DNA of 64,000 nt from positions 682,001-746,000 of the forward strand of contig CAWAMR010000014.1 in NCBI GenBank assembly GCA_963783095.1, read 5' to 3'. Shown one piece after another: positions 29,174 through 39,112 of this stretch. The stretch's first letter is position 1, and each line of letters opens with the position of its first letter. The DNA is from CAWAMR01 sp963783095. GTDB lineage: Bacteria > Planctomycetota > Planctomycetia > Gemmatales > Gemmataceae. The notes beneath the pieces are model-generated. The model did no database searches, was not told the DNA's origin, and saw only the letters and a list, made by a program, of their open reading frames with translations. The position numbers and the translations under genes were made by a program.

Positions 29174-30541
29174 ATGCGAAATGTTACTCGATTCGGCTCC
29201 CTGCTCGTTCTGGCGATTTTGCAAACAGGCTGCGGCAGTAATCAGCAGGCCCCTTCACCGGACATAGCGCCGCGAAGCCCGAAACAAGCTGCTAAAAGCA
29301 ATGAGAGGGAACATTCGAAAGAAGCAGCTCACAAAGAAGCTTCTGCTAAGAGCCCCAAGATGGAAGCCCCGACCGTTGACGCCCCGAAACCTTTCATTGA
29401 CGAGGCTCACACCGGGACCGCCAAGCGCAAGAAACCGGATGCCGATCTTCCCTCCGGCATCCTGACCGCCGGCAGCTTCGACGACAACATCAACCCCCGG
29501 TTCTTTCGCTCTTTCGTCGGCAAGGCCGGACAGAACTCCTACCTCAACGGAGTGACAACCCGGCTTCATGGCAGGCGTCTCGAGATTTTCGTAAAGAACG
29601 GCGAAGGCGCACCGGTCGGCAATGCGCGTGTCAGCGTCGCTTCGGGCAGCGGCGAGAAAGTCGATCTGATCACGCGCAGCGACGGCCGAGCGATCTTCCT
29701 TTCATCGTTTGACGGCTTCAAGCAAGACGCCGAGTTGACGGTGACGGCATCATCCGGCAACGGCAACAACACGTCGCAGAAAATCGACGAGAGCGCGGAA
29801 AACTGTACCCTTACCTTGCCGGCCGCTTCCGGCAACAAGCCGCGCAACCTCGATCTGGTCATCCTCCTCGACACGACTTCCAGCATGACGGATGAGCTCG
29901 ATTTCCTCAAGGCAGAGATCAAGAACATCGCAACCACTGTCAACGCCCGGTTCCCGAATGTCAGCCAGCGCTACGCCCTGGTTTGCTATCGCGACATGGA
30001 CGTGGGTGATGAATATGTGACGCGAAAATTCGACTTCACGCCCAATATCGAGGAGTTCCGCAAGAACCTGTCGGCCCAGAGCGCCCACGGCGGCGGAGAC
30101 CTCCCTGAGGCAATGCAAAAAGGATTGGAAGATGCAACGAAGCTGAACTGGCGCGACGAGGAAACCGCCCGTGTCGTCTTTCTAATTGCCGATGCGCCGC
30201 CGCATGCCGCGGACGCGGCCGAGGCCCTGCGGCATATCAACACGCTCCGAAAAAGGGGTGCGAGCATCTACCCGGTCTTTGCGAGCTGCAACGATTCGGC
30301 CGCGGTGGAAGCCACCGAAGTCATCATGCGCGGAGCAGCTCTCGTTACGGGTGCGCAATATCTTTTCCTCTCCAACGATTCCGGCGTCGGCGACGCGCAC
30401 GGCGAGCCGCACATTCCCTACTACCACATCGAGAAACTCAATAACTTGATGGTCCGGATGATCGCGGGCGAATTGTCGGGTCAACGACTCGATGCGGACG
30501 CGAAAAGCATTATCAGAACAGTAGGGGTTCCGCCGAAATAG
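29174..30541 (+). CDS. vWA-domain lipoprotein
   Basis: The N-terminus is a lipoprotein signal with lipobox LQTGC at residues 16-20. A low-complexity Lys/Glu/Ala stretch precedes a short beta-rich domain (residues about 120-200), and the von Willebrand factor A domain starts at DLVILLDTTSSMTDELDFLK, where DTTSS supplies the MIDAS DxSxS-type metal ligands. The rest is a Rossmann-like vWA fold (RYALVCYRDMDVGDEYVTR, GGGDLPEAMQKGLEDA, VVFLIADAPPH). It is probably tethered to a membrane facing the periplasm and may mediate protein-protein contacts. The gene is intact and lies between the haem c/TPR gene and the kdp operon. Confidence 0.88.
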   Translation: MRNVTRFGSLLVLAILQTGCGSNQQAPSPDIAPRSPKQAAKSNEREHSKEAAHKEASAKSPKMEAPTVDAPKPFIDEAHTGTAKRKKPDADLPSGILTAGSFDDNINPRFFRSFVGKAGQNSYLNGVTTRLHGRRLEIFVKNGEGAPVGNARVSVASGSGEKVDLITRSDGRAIFLSSFDGFKQDAELTVTASSGNGNNTSQKIDESAENCTLTLPAASGNKPRNLDLVILLDTTSSMTDELDFLKAEIKNIATTVNARFPNVSQRYALVCYRDMDVGDEYVTRKFDFTPNIEEFRKNLSAQSAHGGGDLPEAMQKGLEDATKLNWRDEETARVVFLIADAPPHAADAAEALRHINTLRKRGASIYPVFASCNDSAAVEATEVIMRGAALVTGAQYLFLSNDSGVGDAHGEPHIPYYHIEKLNNLMVRMIAGELSGQRLDADAKSIIRTVGVPPK

Positions 30542-30724
30542 TGGTTGGCTGGAGTTGGAGAAAATCCGGATTCAAACTGAACGGCACCGTGTGTTGGACG
30601 GATTCTGCCAAACGTGCATTTTGCAAGACTCGCAGGGCAAAAAGCCGTTTGCCAAACGCTGCGCTGCTTTCGTGGCGATTCCTTAAATCCTGTCTTCTAC
30701 GAAGTTTGTGGAATTGGGAAGGGG

Positions 30725-30741
30725 TTGGCACACCCTATGCA
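30725..30741 (+). promoter_or_regulatory. Candidate sigma-54 promoter of the kdp operon
   Basis: TTGGCACACCCTATGCA has GG and GC at the -24/-12 positions with the correct 12-base offset and matches YTGGCACGNNNNTTGCW except at two internal positions. It lies about 83 nt before the first small ORF of the kdp operon. No enhancer-binding protein is in the window. Confidence 0.45.
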
Positions 30742-30823
30742 CTACCCCAATCCCCGGCTCACGACCGGCCTTGGAATTGCGCTGAAGCGCAGACCCGCGC
30801 ATCTCATTGGAAGTGAGAAGATT

Positions 30824-30919
30824 ATGGACCTTAGCGTCTGGATTCCCTTGACGGTAGCGCTCGGTTTGATCGCCATGCTGGCGATGTTCGCCTTTGTGCG
30901 GGCTTGCGACAAGGTTTGA
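30824..30919 (+). CDS. Small membrane peptide preceding kdpF
   Basis: ATG 30824 opens a 31-residue peptide, MDLSVWIPLTVALGLIAMLA continuing to MFAFVRACDKV, with one transmembrane helix. It ends 9 nt before kdpF. Its place at the head of the operon and its clean hydrophobic profile argue for a real kdp-associated peptide. It does not look like KdpF itself, which is the next gene. Confidence 0.6.
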   Translation: MDLSVWIPLTVALGLIAMLAMFAFVRACDKV

Positions 30920-30928
30920 GAGAACTTC

Positions 30929-31048
30929 ATGATCTGGTTCACTGCTGTGGTCGCCTTCTTTCTGTTCGTTTATTTGCTGGTCGCACTCTTGCGCCGGAAC
31001 GCTTCTGATCGCGCTTCCATCGAGCATCATTCCAGAACCAGGAAATAA
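30929..31048 (+). CDS. kdpF: KdpF-like potassium ATPase small subunit
   Basis: A 39-residue peptide starts MIWFTAVVAFFLFVYLLVALL and then RRNASDRASIEHH. The YLLVALLRxE-like exit from the single helix is the usual KdpF signature. KdpF stabilises the KdpABC complex in the inner membrane. It stops 2 nt before the kdpA start. Confidence 0.8.
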   Translation: MIWFTAVVAFFLFVYLLVALLRRNASDRASIEHHSRTRK

Positions 31049-31050
31049 CC

Positions 31051-32889
31051 ATGTGGCTTCTACCGATTCTTATCGTCGGGTCAACGATCCTGCTCTCGAT
31101 CCCGATGGGGCGATACCTGGCAAAAATCATGGATGGACGTTATCGACCCATCGCACCCTTCCGATGGGTTGAACGACGTCTCGATGGCGGCCCACAGACC
31201 TGGAAACAGTATGTCATCGCGCTGTTGCTGTTCAACACCGTGATGTACCTTTTTGGCTACCTCGTACTGGCGTTGCAGCCTTGGCTGCCGTTGAACCAGA
31301 AAGATTCGGCGTTCCCGGATGGAAAGGGAATGCTCTGCCCGACGACAATTTTCAATGCCACGGCATCATTCTTGACCAATACCAATCTGCAACACTACTC
31401 GGGTGAACAGCATCTGTCGTATTTCAGTCAACTGGTATTCGTGGTCTGGAATATGTTCGTTTCCGCTGCGGTTGGTTTCTGTGCGTTGTCGGCCGTCATT
31501 CGAGGCCTGCGCGGCGATGCGCACATGGGCAACTACTACCTCGACATGTGGCGCGTGGTCGTTTATGTCTTCCTGCCGTTCTGTATTCTCACCGGTTTTC
31601 TCTTGATTGCGCTGGGCGTGCCCATGACGCTGGAGCCGTCGGCCGAGGTACAAACGATTGAAGTTGGTTCGATGGGCAGCGACACGGTTGATGAAAAGGA
31701 AGTTCCGAAACCACAAGTAATCGCGCGCGGCCCCGTAGCCGCCATCCTGCCGATCAAACATTTGGGTACCAATGGCGGCGGGTTCTTTGGTGCAAACTCC
31801 GCACACCCTTACGAAAATCCGAGCGCCTGGAGCAACTATCTCGAATGTGTGAGCATCCTGATTTTCCCATTCTCGCTGATCGTGATGTTTGGACGGATGC
31901 TCAACCGGATGCGTCACGCGGTCGTGATCTACGGAGTGATGCTGACCCTGTTTGCGGCCATGATGATCTGGGCGATTCATGAGGATGCTTTGAAGCCAAA
32001 CCCGGCGATCGCCAGGCAGGAAGCGATGCACATCAGCGTTCCGGGCGCAACGGAGAAACACCTATCCGCACTGCCTGCGTTACCCGTGGACCAGGATGGA
32101 CTGGGCAACCTGGAAGGCAAAGAACTTCGTTTTGGACCCTCGGCAGGTGCCACGTTTTCTGCCGTCACCACGGCCGTGACATGTGGTTCGGTGAACTGCA
32201 TGCACGATAGTCTGAACCCGCTGGCGGGGCTTACGCCGATGACCGGGATGATGCTCAACTGTGTCTTCGGCGGCAAAGGCGTCGGCCTGATCAACATGCT
32301 GGTCTACTTGATCGTGGGAGTGTTTCTGGCAGGCTTGATGGTGGGCAGGACGCCGGAATATCTCGGCAAGAAAGTGGAGGCGCGCGAGATGAAGCTTGCC
32401 ATGCTGGCGCTGTTGATCCATCCGATACTGATCCTGGGACCAACGGGTCTTTTCGCCGCGCTGGACTGGGGCAAGCAGGCGACCAACAACCCCGGCGCGC
32501 ATGGCTATTCGGAGATCCTCTACGAGTTTGCATCGGCATCGGCGAACAATGGCTCCGGCTTCGAAGGTCTGGGCGACACCCACGGCTTTAACGACGCGAA
32601 AGCCAACCTCTCGGCCCCCGCTCCCTTTGCGCCCTACTGGGATATTGCGACAGGGCTGGTCATGCTGCTGGGGCGATTTATCCCGATCATCGCTCCCATT
32701 GCACTGGCCGGCAGTCTGGCAGCGAAGAAACAGACTCCCTTCACGGCGGGCACGCTGCGTACCGATACCATCACCTTCGGTTTCGTCTTGCTCGGAACCG
32801 TTTTGCTGGTGGGTGCATTGCTCTTTCTGCCTGCCCTGATGTTGGGTCCGGTCGCCGAGCATTTCGGCCCGATACCGTTTGGGGGTTAA
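31051..32889 (+). CDS. kdpA: Potassium-transporting ATPase, K+-binding subunit A
   Basis: The 612-residue channel-like subunit is intact. The four selectivity-filter loops of the superfamily of K+ transporters are visible: SFLTNTNLQHYSGE, LGTNGGGFFGANSAHP, TTAVTCGSVN and ASANNGSGFEGLGD. About ten transmembrane helices lie between them. It selects K+ from the periplasm and passes it to KdpB. ATG 31051 follows the kdpF stop directly, showing tight operon packing. Confidence 0.97.
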   Translation: MWLLPILIVGSTILLSIPMGRYLAKIMDGRYRPIAPFRWVERRLDGGPQTWKQYVIALLLFNTVMYLFGYLVLALQPWLPLNQKDSAFPDGKGMLCPTTIFNATASFLTNTNLQHYSGEQHLSYFSQLVFVVWNMFVSAAVGFCALSAVIRGLRGDAHMGNYYLDMWRVVVYVFLPFCILTGFLLIALGVPMTLEPSAEVQTIEVGSMGSDTVDEKEVPKPQVIARGPVAAILPIKHLGTNGGGFFGANSAHPYENPSAWSNYLECVSILIFPFSLIVMFGRMLNRMRHAVVIYGVMLTLFAAMMIWAIHEDALKPNPAIARQEAMHISVPGATEKHLSALPALPVDQDGLGNLEGKELRFGPSAGATFSAVTTAVTCGSVNCMHDSLNPLAGLTPMTGMMLNCVFGGKGVGLINMLVYLIVGVFLAGLMVGRTPEYLGKKVEAREMKLAMLALLIHPILILGPTGLFAALDWGKQATNNPGAHGYSEILYEFASASANNGSGFEGLGDTHGFNDAKANLSAPAPFAPYWDIATGLVMLLGRFIPIIAPIALAGSLAAKKQTPFTAGTLRTDTITFGFVLLGTVLLVGALLFLPALMLGPVAEHFGPIPFGG

Positions 32890-32894
32890 ACAAT

Positions 32895-35092
32895 ATGCCT
32901 GCGACTCTACCCATACCGACCGTACTTCCAGGCGATTCAAGCCTACCGGACAAGATGGCGCAAGCTCAGCCGGCGACAAGGGCTTTTTGCACCCGCATTG
33001 CTCAAGTCAGCGCTGCGACAGGCACTGGTTATGCTTCGTCCGGACATCCAGTGGAAAAACCCGGTGATGTTTGTGGTTGAAGTCGGCACGATTTTGTCGA
33101 TTGTCTATACGGTCGTCAAAGTCATCGATCCCTCCTCGACGATGGCAACCCTTGGCTACCTGGTCGCTCTGGATTTCTGGTTGTTTTTGACCGTGATGTT
33201 CGCCAATTTTGCCGAAGCCCTGGCCGAGGCACGCGGCAAGGCCCAGGCCGATGCTCTTCGCAAAACCCGAGGAGAAACTCCTGCCTTTCGGCTCCGCGAA
33301 GGTGCCGACCCCGCTGCCGTCCTGCGCATCGAATTGACCGCAGCGCTTGTCGAAGAAACGGTTTCGACCGCTCTCAAGGCGGGAGATTTGATCGTCGTTG
33401 CAGCGGGGCAATTCATTCCCGGAGATGGCGAAATCGTAGCAGGGGTTGCCTCGGTGGATGAGTCGGCCATCACCGGTGAGTCGGCCCCGGTGGTGCGCGA
33501 AGCAGGTGGCGACCGATCCGGGGTCACGGGGGGTACGCGCGTCCTGTCGGACCGGATCGTGGTTCGGATCACCGCTGCTGCGGGAAAATCATTTCTGGAC
33601 CGCATGATCGCCCTGGTTGAGGGGGCCGTTCGCCAGCGGACTCCGAACGAAATCGCACTATCGCTGGTTCTTTCGGCCTTCACGCTCATCTTTCTGCTGG
33701 TAACCTTCACTCTCTGGCCGATGGCCCGACACACCGAAGCTTACATGGAGAGTTACCTCAGCGCACCGAAGCTTCAAAGCCTGGGCACCGACATCCCTAC
33801 GCTGGTTGCGCTCTTGGTCTGTCTGATCCCGACCACCATCGGTGCATTGCTGGCGGCGATCGGCATCGCCGGCATGGATCGCGCGCTGCGTGCCAATCTG
33901 ATCGCGAAAAGCGGCAAGGCGGTTGAGGTAGCCGGTGATGTCGATACGCTCTTGCTGGACAAGACCGGCACCATCACGATCGGTAATCGCAAGGCAACCG
34001 AATTTCGCCCGATGAGCAATTTAGCAGCAGTTCAGGTAGGGTGTTTGGCTGCTCTGGCTTCGACCGCCGATGAAACGCCGGAAGGCAAGAGCATCGTTGA
34101 ACTATATCGGCGGAATGCTGCCGGCACGAGTGCTCCCCTGATCCCGCCGGCCGGCTCCCGATTCATTGCATTTACCGCCCAGACACGTATGAGCGGCATC
34201 GATTTGCCGGATGGCAGACGGATTCGCAAAGGTGCCCCCGACACCATTATCAAGCTCGTTCAGGAGTCGGGCGGACAGCTTCCGTTGCTCCTTCGCGAAC
34301 AGGTTGCCACCGTAGCCGGTCAGGGAGCAACCCCATTGCTTCTTGCAGAGAATAACCAAATCGTGGGTATGGTGGTCCTCGAAGACGTGCTGAAACCGGG
34401 CATTCGCGAACGCTTTGAACGCCTGAGAAAAATGGGCGTGCGCACCGTCATGGTCACGGGCGACAATCCTCTCACCGCCAAGAGCATCGCCGCGAAAGCG
34501 GGGGTAGACGATTTCATCGCTGAGGCCACGCCCGAAGCCAAGCTGGCCTATATACGCAAGGAGCAGGAGGGTGGAAAGCTGGTGGCGATGATGGGGGATG
34601 GGACCAACGATGCTCCTGCCCTGGCCCAGGCCGATCTGGGCGTTGCCATGAATTCGGGAACCCAAGCCGCCAAAGAAGCGGGCAACATGGTCGATCTGGA
34701 CAGCGATCCGACCAAGCTCATTGAGGTCGTCGAGATCGGCAAACAACTGCTCATGACGCGCGGGGCATTGACGACCTTCTCGATCGCCAACGACCTGGCA
34801 AAATATTTTGCCATCGTGCCGGCACTTTTCGCTGCCACGCTTCCCTGGCTGAAGTCGATCGACGTCATGAACCTGAGTTCTTCCACCTCGGCGATCCTCT
34901 CGGCGGTGATCTTCAATGCGCTCATCATCCCGATGCTGATCCCGATCGCGCTCGAAAGGTGTTCGTTATCGGCCCGTGGGTGCGGATGCTCTGTTGCGCC
35001 GCAACCTTCTGATCTGGGGCGCGGGCGGCGTGGTGTTGCCGTTTGCGGGTATCAAACTGATCGATTTATTCTTGTCGATGTTCGGAGTGTAA
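32895..35092 (+). CDS. kdpB: Potassium-transporting P-type ATPase subunit B, two frameshifts
   Basis: The P-type ATPase pump subunit has the actuator motif ITGESAPVVRE, the phosphorylation site LLDKTGTITIGNR and the hinge MMGDGTNDAPALAQADLGVAM. The start ATG 32895 lies 5 nt after kdpA. Frames change near 32985, where QPATRA should join LFAPALLKSALRQAL, and near 34955, where IPIAL should join KGVRYRPVGADALLRRNLLIWG. The natural end is TAA at 35090-35092 (IDLFLSMFGV). All catalytic motifs are intact, so the frame changes look like sequence errors. Confidence 0.95.
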
Positions 35093-35138
35093 CATCGATC
35101 CTGTTGGATCTTCGCTCACCGATTAGGAAGTTTTGCAA

Positions 35139-36264
35139 ATGAAGAGTCATCTGCGTGGAAACTTGCTGCTCTTGATACTCACGGTCGGGATCGCCTGTGT
35201 GCTGTACCCTGCCGTACTGTGGGTCTTTGCCAACGTGTTTTTCCCAGGAAACGCTGCCGGTTCTCTCGTCAAGGAGAAGGACGCGATCCGAGGCTCATCC
35301 TCGATCGGCCAGAATTTCTCCAAGGACTGGTACTTCAAGCCAAGGCCCTCGGCAACCTCGCCGAGCTACAATGCAACCGCCTCGGGCGGCTCCAACTGGG
35401 GAGCAAACAACCCCAAACTCAGGGACCGTGTGGCTCGTCAACTGGGGTCGATGGTAAAGTACAACCAGGAAGGGCTGAAGAAGAACGATTCCGTTCAGAA
35501 GGACATTGAATCGTGGTTCGTAGCAAACTATCAACCCGACAGGCGAAATGGCTCCTTTGCCGGTGCGATGGGCCAGCGATTATCCCACGCTTGCAGCTGC
35601 TTGGATGAAAAGCGATGCGAATAGACCTGCGGTCATCGATTGGCTGCGGCACTACCCGCAAATCCTTGCCGAATGGAAGAAGTTCAAACTGGAAGAGTTA
35701 AAGAAATCCGACCCGGACGCAAAAGTTCTTGAGCCTGACTTGAGCGATGCGACGACCATTCCGTTTGAGGAAATAACAAAGTTGTTCTTCGAGAGTGTCG
35801 CAGCCACCAGGGAGTTCGATCGGCACTGGCTGGAACCCGAGGATTTCGATACTGAAGACAAGGACGCGGAAGGCAGACCGGTGAAGGGGAAACGGTTCAA
35901 GCCCGTATCGGCAGGTCAGGATATTCAAGAAACATTCTTTGACCTTTGGCTCCAGGCCCACCCCGACCCTGATCTGCTCCAGAAAGTTCCTGCGGACATG
36001 GTGATGGCTTCGGGTTCCGGACTTGACCCGCACATCACTCTTCGGAGTGCCCGATTTCAAATGCAACGGGTCGTTGCAGAACGAGCCAAAGCGATGAATC
36101 GCGATCCGTCGATGGTTCGCGCGAGTGTGGAAGCAATTGTGCAGAAATATACGTTCACTCCACTGAGCGGCTTGATCGGCGAACCGTTGGTAAATGTTGT
36201 TGAAGTAAACTTTGAGTTGGATAAAGACCTGCCCATGCCGGTACAGTCAACTTCGACTCCTTGA
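35139..36264 (+). CDS. kdpC: Potassium-transporting ATPase subunit C, unusually long, one frameshift
   Basis: ATG 35139 (TAGGAAG 8 nt upstream) starts the single transmembrane helix LLLILTVGIACVLYPAVLWVF and the KdpC fold (GSSSIGQNFSKDWYFKPRPSA, ASGGSNWGANNPKL). The family end motif MASGSGLDPHITLRSARFQMQRV comes only at 36005-36065. E. coli KdpC has about 190 residues; here about 375 are encoded, because a charged insert of roughly 150 residues (EEVKK- and DFDTEDKDAEGRP-like) separates the two halves. One frame change lies near 35555. KdpC is the chaperone-like subunit of the pump. Confidence 0.88.
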
Positions 36265-36319
36265 AATTGACGCGGGTAAGGTTAAAGGTTCCCGAAATTG
36301 CTCCCTCGAACGAGCCATC

Positions 36320-37749
36320 ATGCGCACCAATGACATCTATTTCGTCATCCCGACCTACCGTTTACGCGATGTCGGCGAGACCGTCGAGCAATACGATGAA
36401 CACTTCTGGCGAAACGGCCATTCGGTTCGACATGATCGTTTTCGACGACTCCAGTCCTGTCGCTCAAGAGAAGTATTATCCGATCCTGGAACAGACTCGA
36501 ACGCACAACGATGTCTATTACGTCGGCCCCCGCGAAAAAGAAGCCTTTCTTGCCTATCTCAATCAGCGTCTCCGCGACAAAAGACTGGAATTACTCGTCA
36601 AGAATCTCTTTCGGCCCAGTTATGGAGGCAACCGCAATTTCACGCTGATGTACACGCTGGGCGGCCTGATGCTCAGCTCGGATGATGACATGCGTCCCTA
36701 TGCCCTGATGGAGAACCGCCCCGAATCTCTGGGTCGAGATGAGGTTTGTAGAGGGAAACTGCTGAAGGCCGGTCAGAATGGCTACACTGCGCAAATCGTT
36801 CGATATTCTGAGATCTTTCCTGGACGTGCTGGGTAAACCGGCCGCCACTTGCCCGAAAATTACGATCGCGGCGAGCTGTTGGTCGATACGTCAATGGATC
36901 TGGAAACCAACTCGACCAAGGGGGTTCATCGAGAGAATTCTCTGCTCCTTCAAAGAGGTGAGGTTTCTCCGGCTTCGATCGTGAAAATCGCTCAGACGTT
37001 TCGTTCCGGAACCAATGACATCGATGCCATCGATTTCGTCGACATGTTTCTGACCGATGAAGTGCAAACCAATCCGGAAGACCTGAATGACTTCTACGTG
37101 CTTACCAACTTTCGCCCCGTCGTGACCAAGAAGAACTGGCGCATGGATTGCGGCGTGGCCGGCTACGATAACACCTTCGGCTTACCGCCGTTCTTCCCGA
37201 CCCGGCTGCGTTGCGAGGACTACATATATCGACTCTGGATTCAGCAAGAGGGCATCGCTGCCGCCCACGTAAATGCTGCTCAGAATCACACCAAGAATAA
37301 CTACATGCGCAACCCGCCGGCAGCAGAGATCTTCAACGAAGAGGTCTCCAATCTCCTGAAGCGGAAGATCCGCGCAACGGTCTCGCGGACTGGATGAACT
37401 GAGTATCCGCTTCGACTACGAAGGTGAGGTGGATGCCCAGGATGCCCAGGTCAGATTCTGGAAAAAATCGCGACGCTATATCGCAAGGGCCTTGAAGGCG
37501 GCCGAGCGGGCTGGCACGCCCGAGCGGGCCGAGTCGTTGCGGCTGTTCGCGGCGAATCTGCACAAAGCGTTCTACGGCTTCGAGACCGACTTCTTTCAGC
37601 AGAATCTGCTGCGGATCGTGGACGACGTGATCAGCGTAATCAAGGGCTCAATCGAGTTGTGGCCGACGCTGGTGGAGATTTGCTACTTTCAGAAGGGTCG
37701 GCGCGGACTCCCGCAAATCAAAGTGAAGAATCAGAAGAAGGGGGTCTAG
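36320..37749 (+). CDS. Putative GT-A-fold glycosyltransferase-like protein, several frameshifts
   Basis: From ATG 36320 the product opens IYFVIPTYRLRDVGETVEQY and continues IVFDDSSP, a GT-A-like first strand and nucleotide-binding Asp. SYGGNRNFTLMYTLGGLMLSSDDDMRP follows, in which SDDD sits where a DxD metal site is expected. Downstream segments (FVDMFLTDEVQTNPEDL, WRMDCGVAGYDNTFGLPPFFPTRLRCEDYIYRLW) fit a sugar-transferase-like enzyme of about 475 residues. Frames change near 36420, 36765-36860 and 37385. I cannot name a donor or acceptor. The last 12 codons are duplicated in the repeat that follows. Confidence 0.55.
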
Positions 37750-37942
37750 GTTCGTAGTTCCGCCTTTAGGCGGTCTGCCGAAACCGCCTAAAGGCGGAAC
37801 TACAAACAATATCCGCGTTTTTGGCCGGTGTTCCGAAACAAATCAAAGTTAGGAACCGGAAGAAGGGGGTCTAGGTTTGTAGTTCCGCCTTTAGGCGGTC
37901 TGCCGAAACCGCCTAAAGGCGGAACTACAAACAATATCCGCG
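37714..37942. repeat. Tandem duplication (period 125 bp) of a gene tail plus hairpin
   Basis: Copy 1 starts inside the 3' end of the preceding gene (CAAATCAAAGT at 37714) and copy 2 at 37839. Each carries the codons for QIKV-x-N-x-KKGV and the TAG stop, then a hairpin with 21-24-bp arms (GTAGTTCCGCCTTTAGGCGG, loop CTGCCGAA) at 37754-37803 and 37876-37931, then ACAATATCCGCG. The hairpin resembles palindromic repeats common in planctomycete spacers. The duplication has carried coding sequence with it. Confidence 0.88.
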
Positions 37943-37949
37943 ATAATGC

Positions 37950-38735
37950 TTACGCAGCAGCCACTGCTTTGCCTGCTGCGAACATGCGAAGGGCTTCTGC
38001 CACCGGCATTAGATGCTCATAAAAACCTACATCGGGAATCGGCATCCGCTCGGCATACCTGGAATAACTGATTCCCGTTCTTTGCATGATTGCCCAGGGC
38101 GTTGCCGGCCGAAGGTATTCTTCGCGCAGGCTATCCAGCCCGTGATTCTGAATGGTCTGCCACAGCTCTTCAAGGCAGGCCGGATAGGTCCGGGCACATG
38201 TGAACTTCCGTTGCCAGGCACTGCCCTCGATCGGCAGACCCCGTCCTCCGGCAGCCTTTCGACGCTCCCCGGCTTGATAGAGCGTATATTCATAATTGCG
38301 TAATTCGGGTCGATGACGGGCGGCGATTGTGACAGCGGTATCGGTCAGCAATCGACACAGATCGTGGGTAGGGTGATGGCCTTCCGCAGGATCTGCCACC
38401 ACGAATGTGACATTTTCACCGATAAGGGCATCGGCAAGTTCTTCGGCAAGGGCAATAAACCGTTCGTGATCGCCCTGGATCAAGGCAGTCAGCAGCCTGG
38501 GTTCGGGACATCGTCCGAAGACCCGCCCAGGTTTCGAACCGATATTTTGAAGTGTGCGAGTGGTCGTGCCGATCGCGGAAAAACCGTCCGAATCGCAGCC
38601 GTCCGTGAGGACAAATACAACGGGCTTTGCAAGCTCGAGCCAACCGTGCAATAATACTTCGTGTCCGGGATGCGTGACGATCAGAGCGGCCCGATGACGC
38701 ATCCAATCTTGAGGGAGAGTTGGAGTCAATTCCAT
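37950..38735 (-). CDS. PIG-L (LmbE)-like deacetylase with altered metal motif
   Basis: A 261-residue protein with the PIG-L layout: first strand LIVTHPGHEVLLHGWLEL, then VVFVLTDGCDSD, and VADPAEGHHPTHDLCR. Family members have AHPDDE as the first metal motif; here it is THPGHE, so the second Asp ligand is His and the position before it Gly. The third ligand region (EGHHPTHD) is kept. Deacetylation of an N-acetyl sugar is the family reaction; whether this variant still binds zinc normally is open. The gene is intact and converges on the duplicated hairpins. Confidence 0.75.
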   Translation of the reverse strand: MELTPTLPQDWMRHRAALIVTHPGHEVLLHGWLELAKPVVFVLTDGCDSDGFSAIGTTTRTLQNIGSKPGRVFGRCPEPRLLTALIQGDHERFIALAEELADALIGENVTFVVADPAEGHHPTHDLCRLLTDTAVTIAARHRPELRNYEYTLYQAGERRKAAGGRGLPIEGSAWQRKFTCARTYPACLEELWQTIQNHGLDSLREEYLRPATPWAIMQRTGISYSRYAERMPIPDVGFYEHLMPVAEALRMFAAGKAVAAA

Positions 38736-39112
38736 ATCGATCTCATGAATAATTGAACGACGAAGAAACGTAACGGCGGCAAGGATGTCACATCATCGGC
38801 ACGATCATTATCGACGAAATTTCCGCAATTCTCTGCTGTCGAAATCGGAGTAAACGGAAAGAAATAAGAAGAATCTCGGCCTTTCCCCACGCCTTGCACT
38901 CAAATTCAGTCATCGAGAACGAGGCTATAGCGATCATCGATCGTTGTAGCAACCGATTTCTGCTCGAATTTGCTTATGTTTTTCACAGGCTTTGCGTGAG
39001 ATGATTGACCGTCTTTCCCGCATTGCGCTATAATCCCATTTTGGGGAGTTGATTACCACGGGCTGGATTTACCCAGTTTCGCCATTGCTCGCAGATGAAA
39101 AAGGAGGCTGCC
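38736..39112. other. Intergenic region between PIG-L-like and bifunctional-nuclease genes
   Basis: A divergent promoter region of about 370 bp. I see no coding frame of quality, no strong hairpin and no repeat shared with the rest of the window, apart from the AAGGAGG ribosome-binding site at 39101-39107. Confidence 0.5.
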
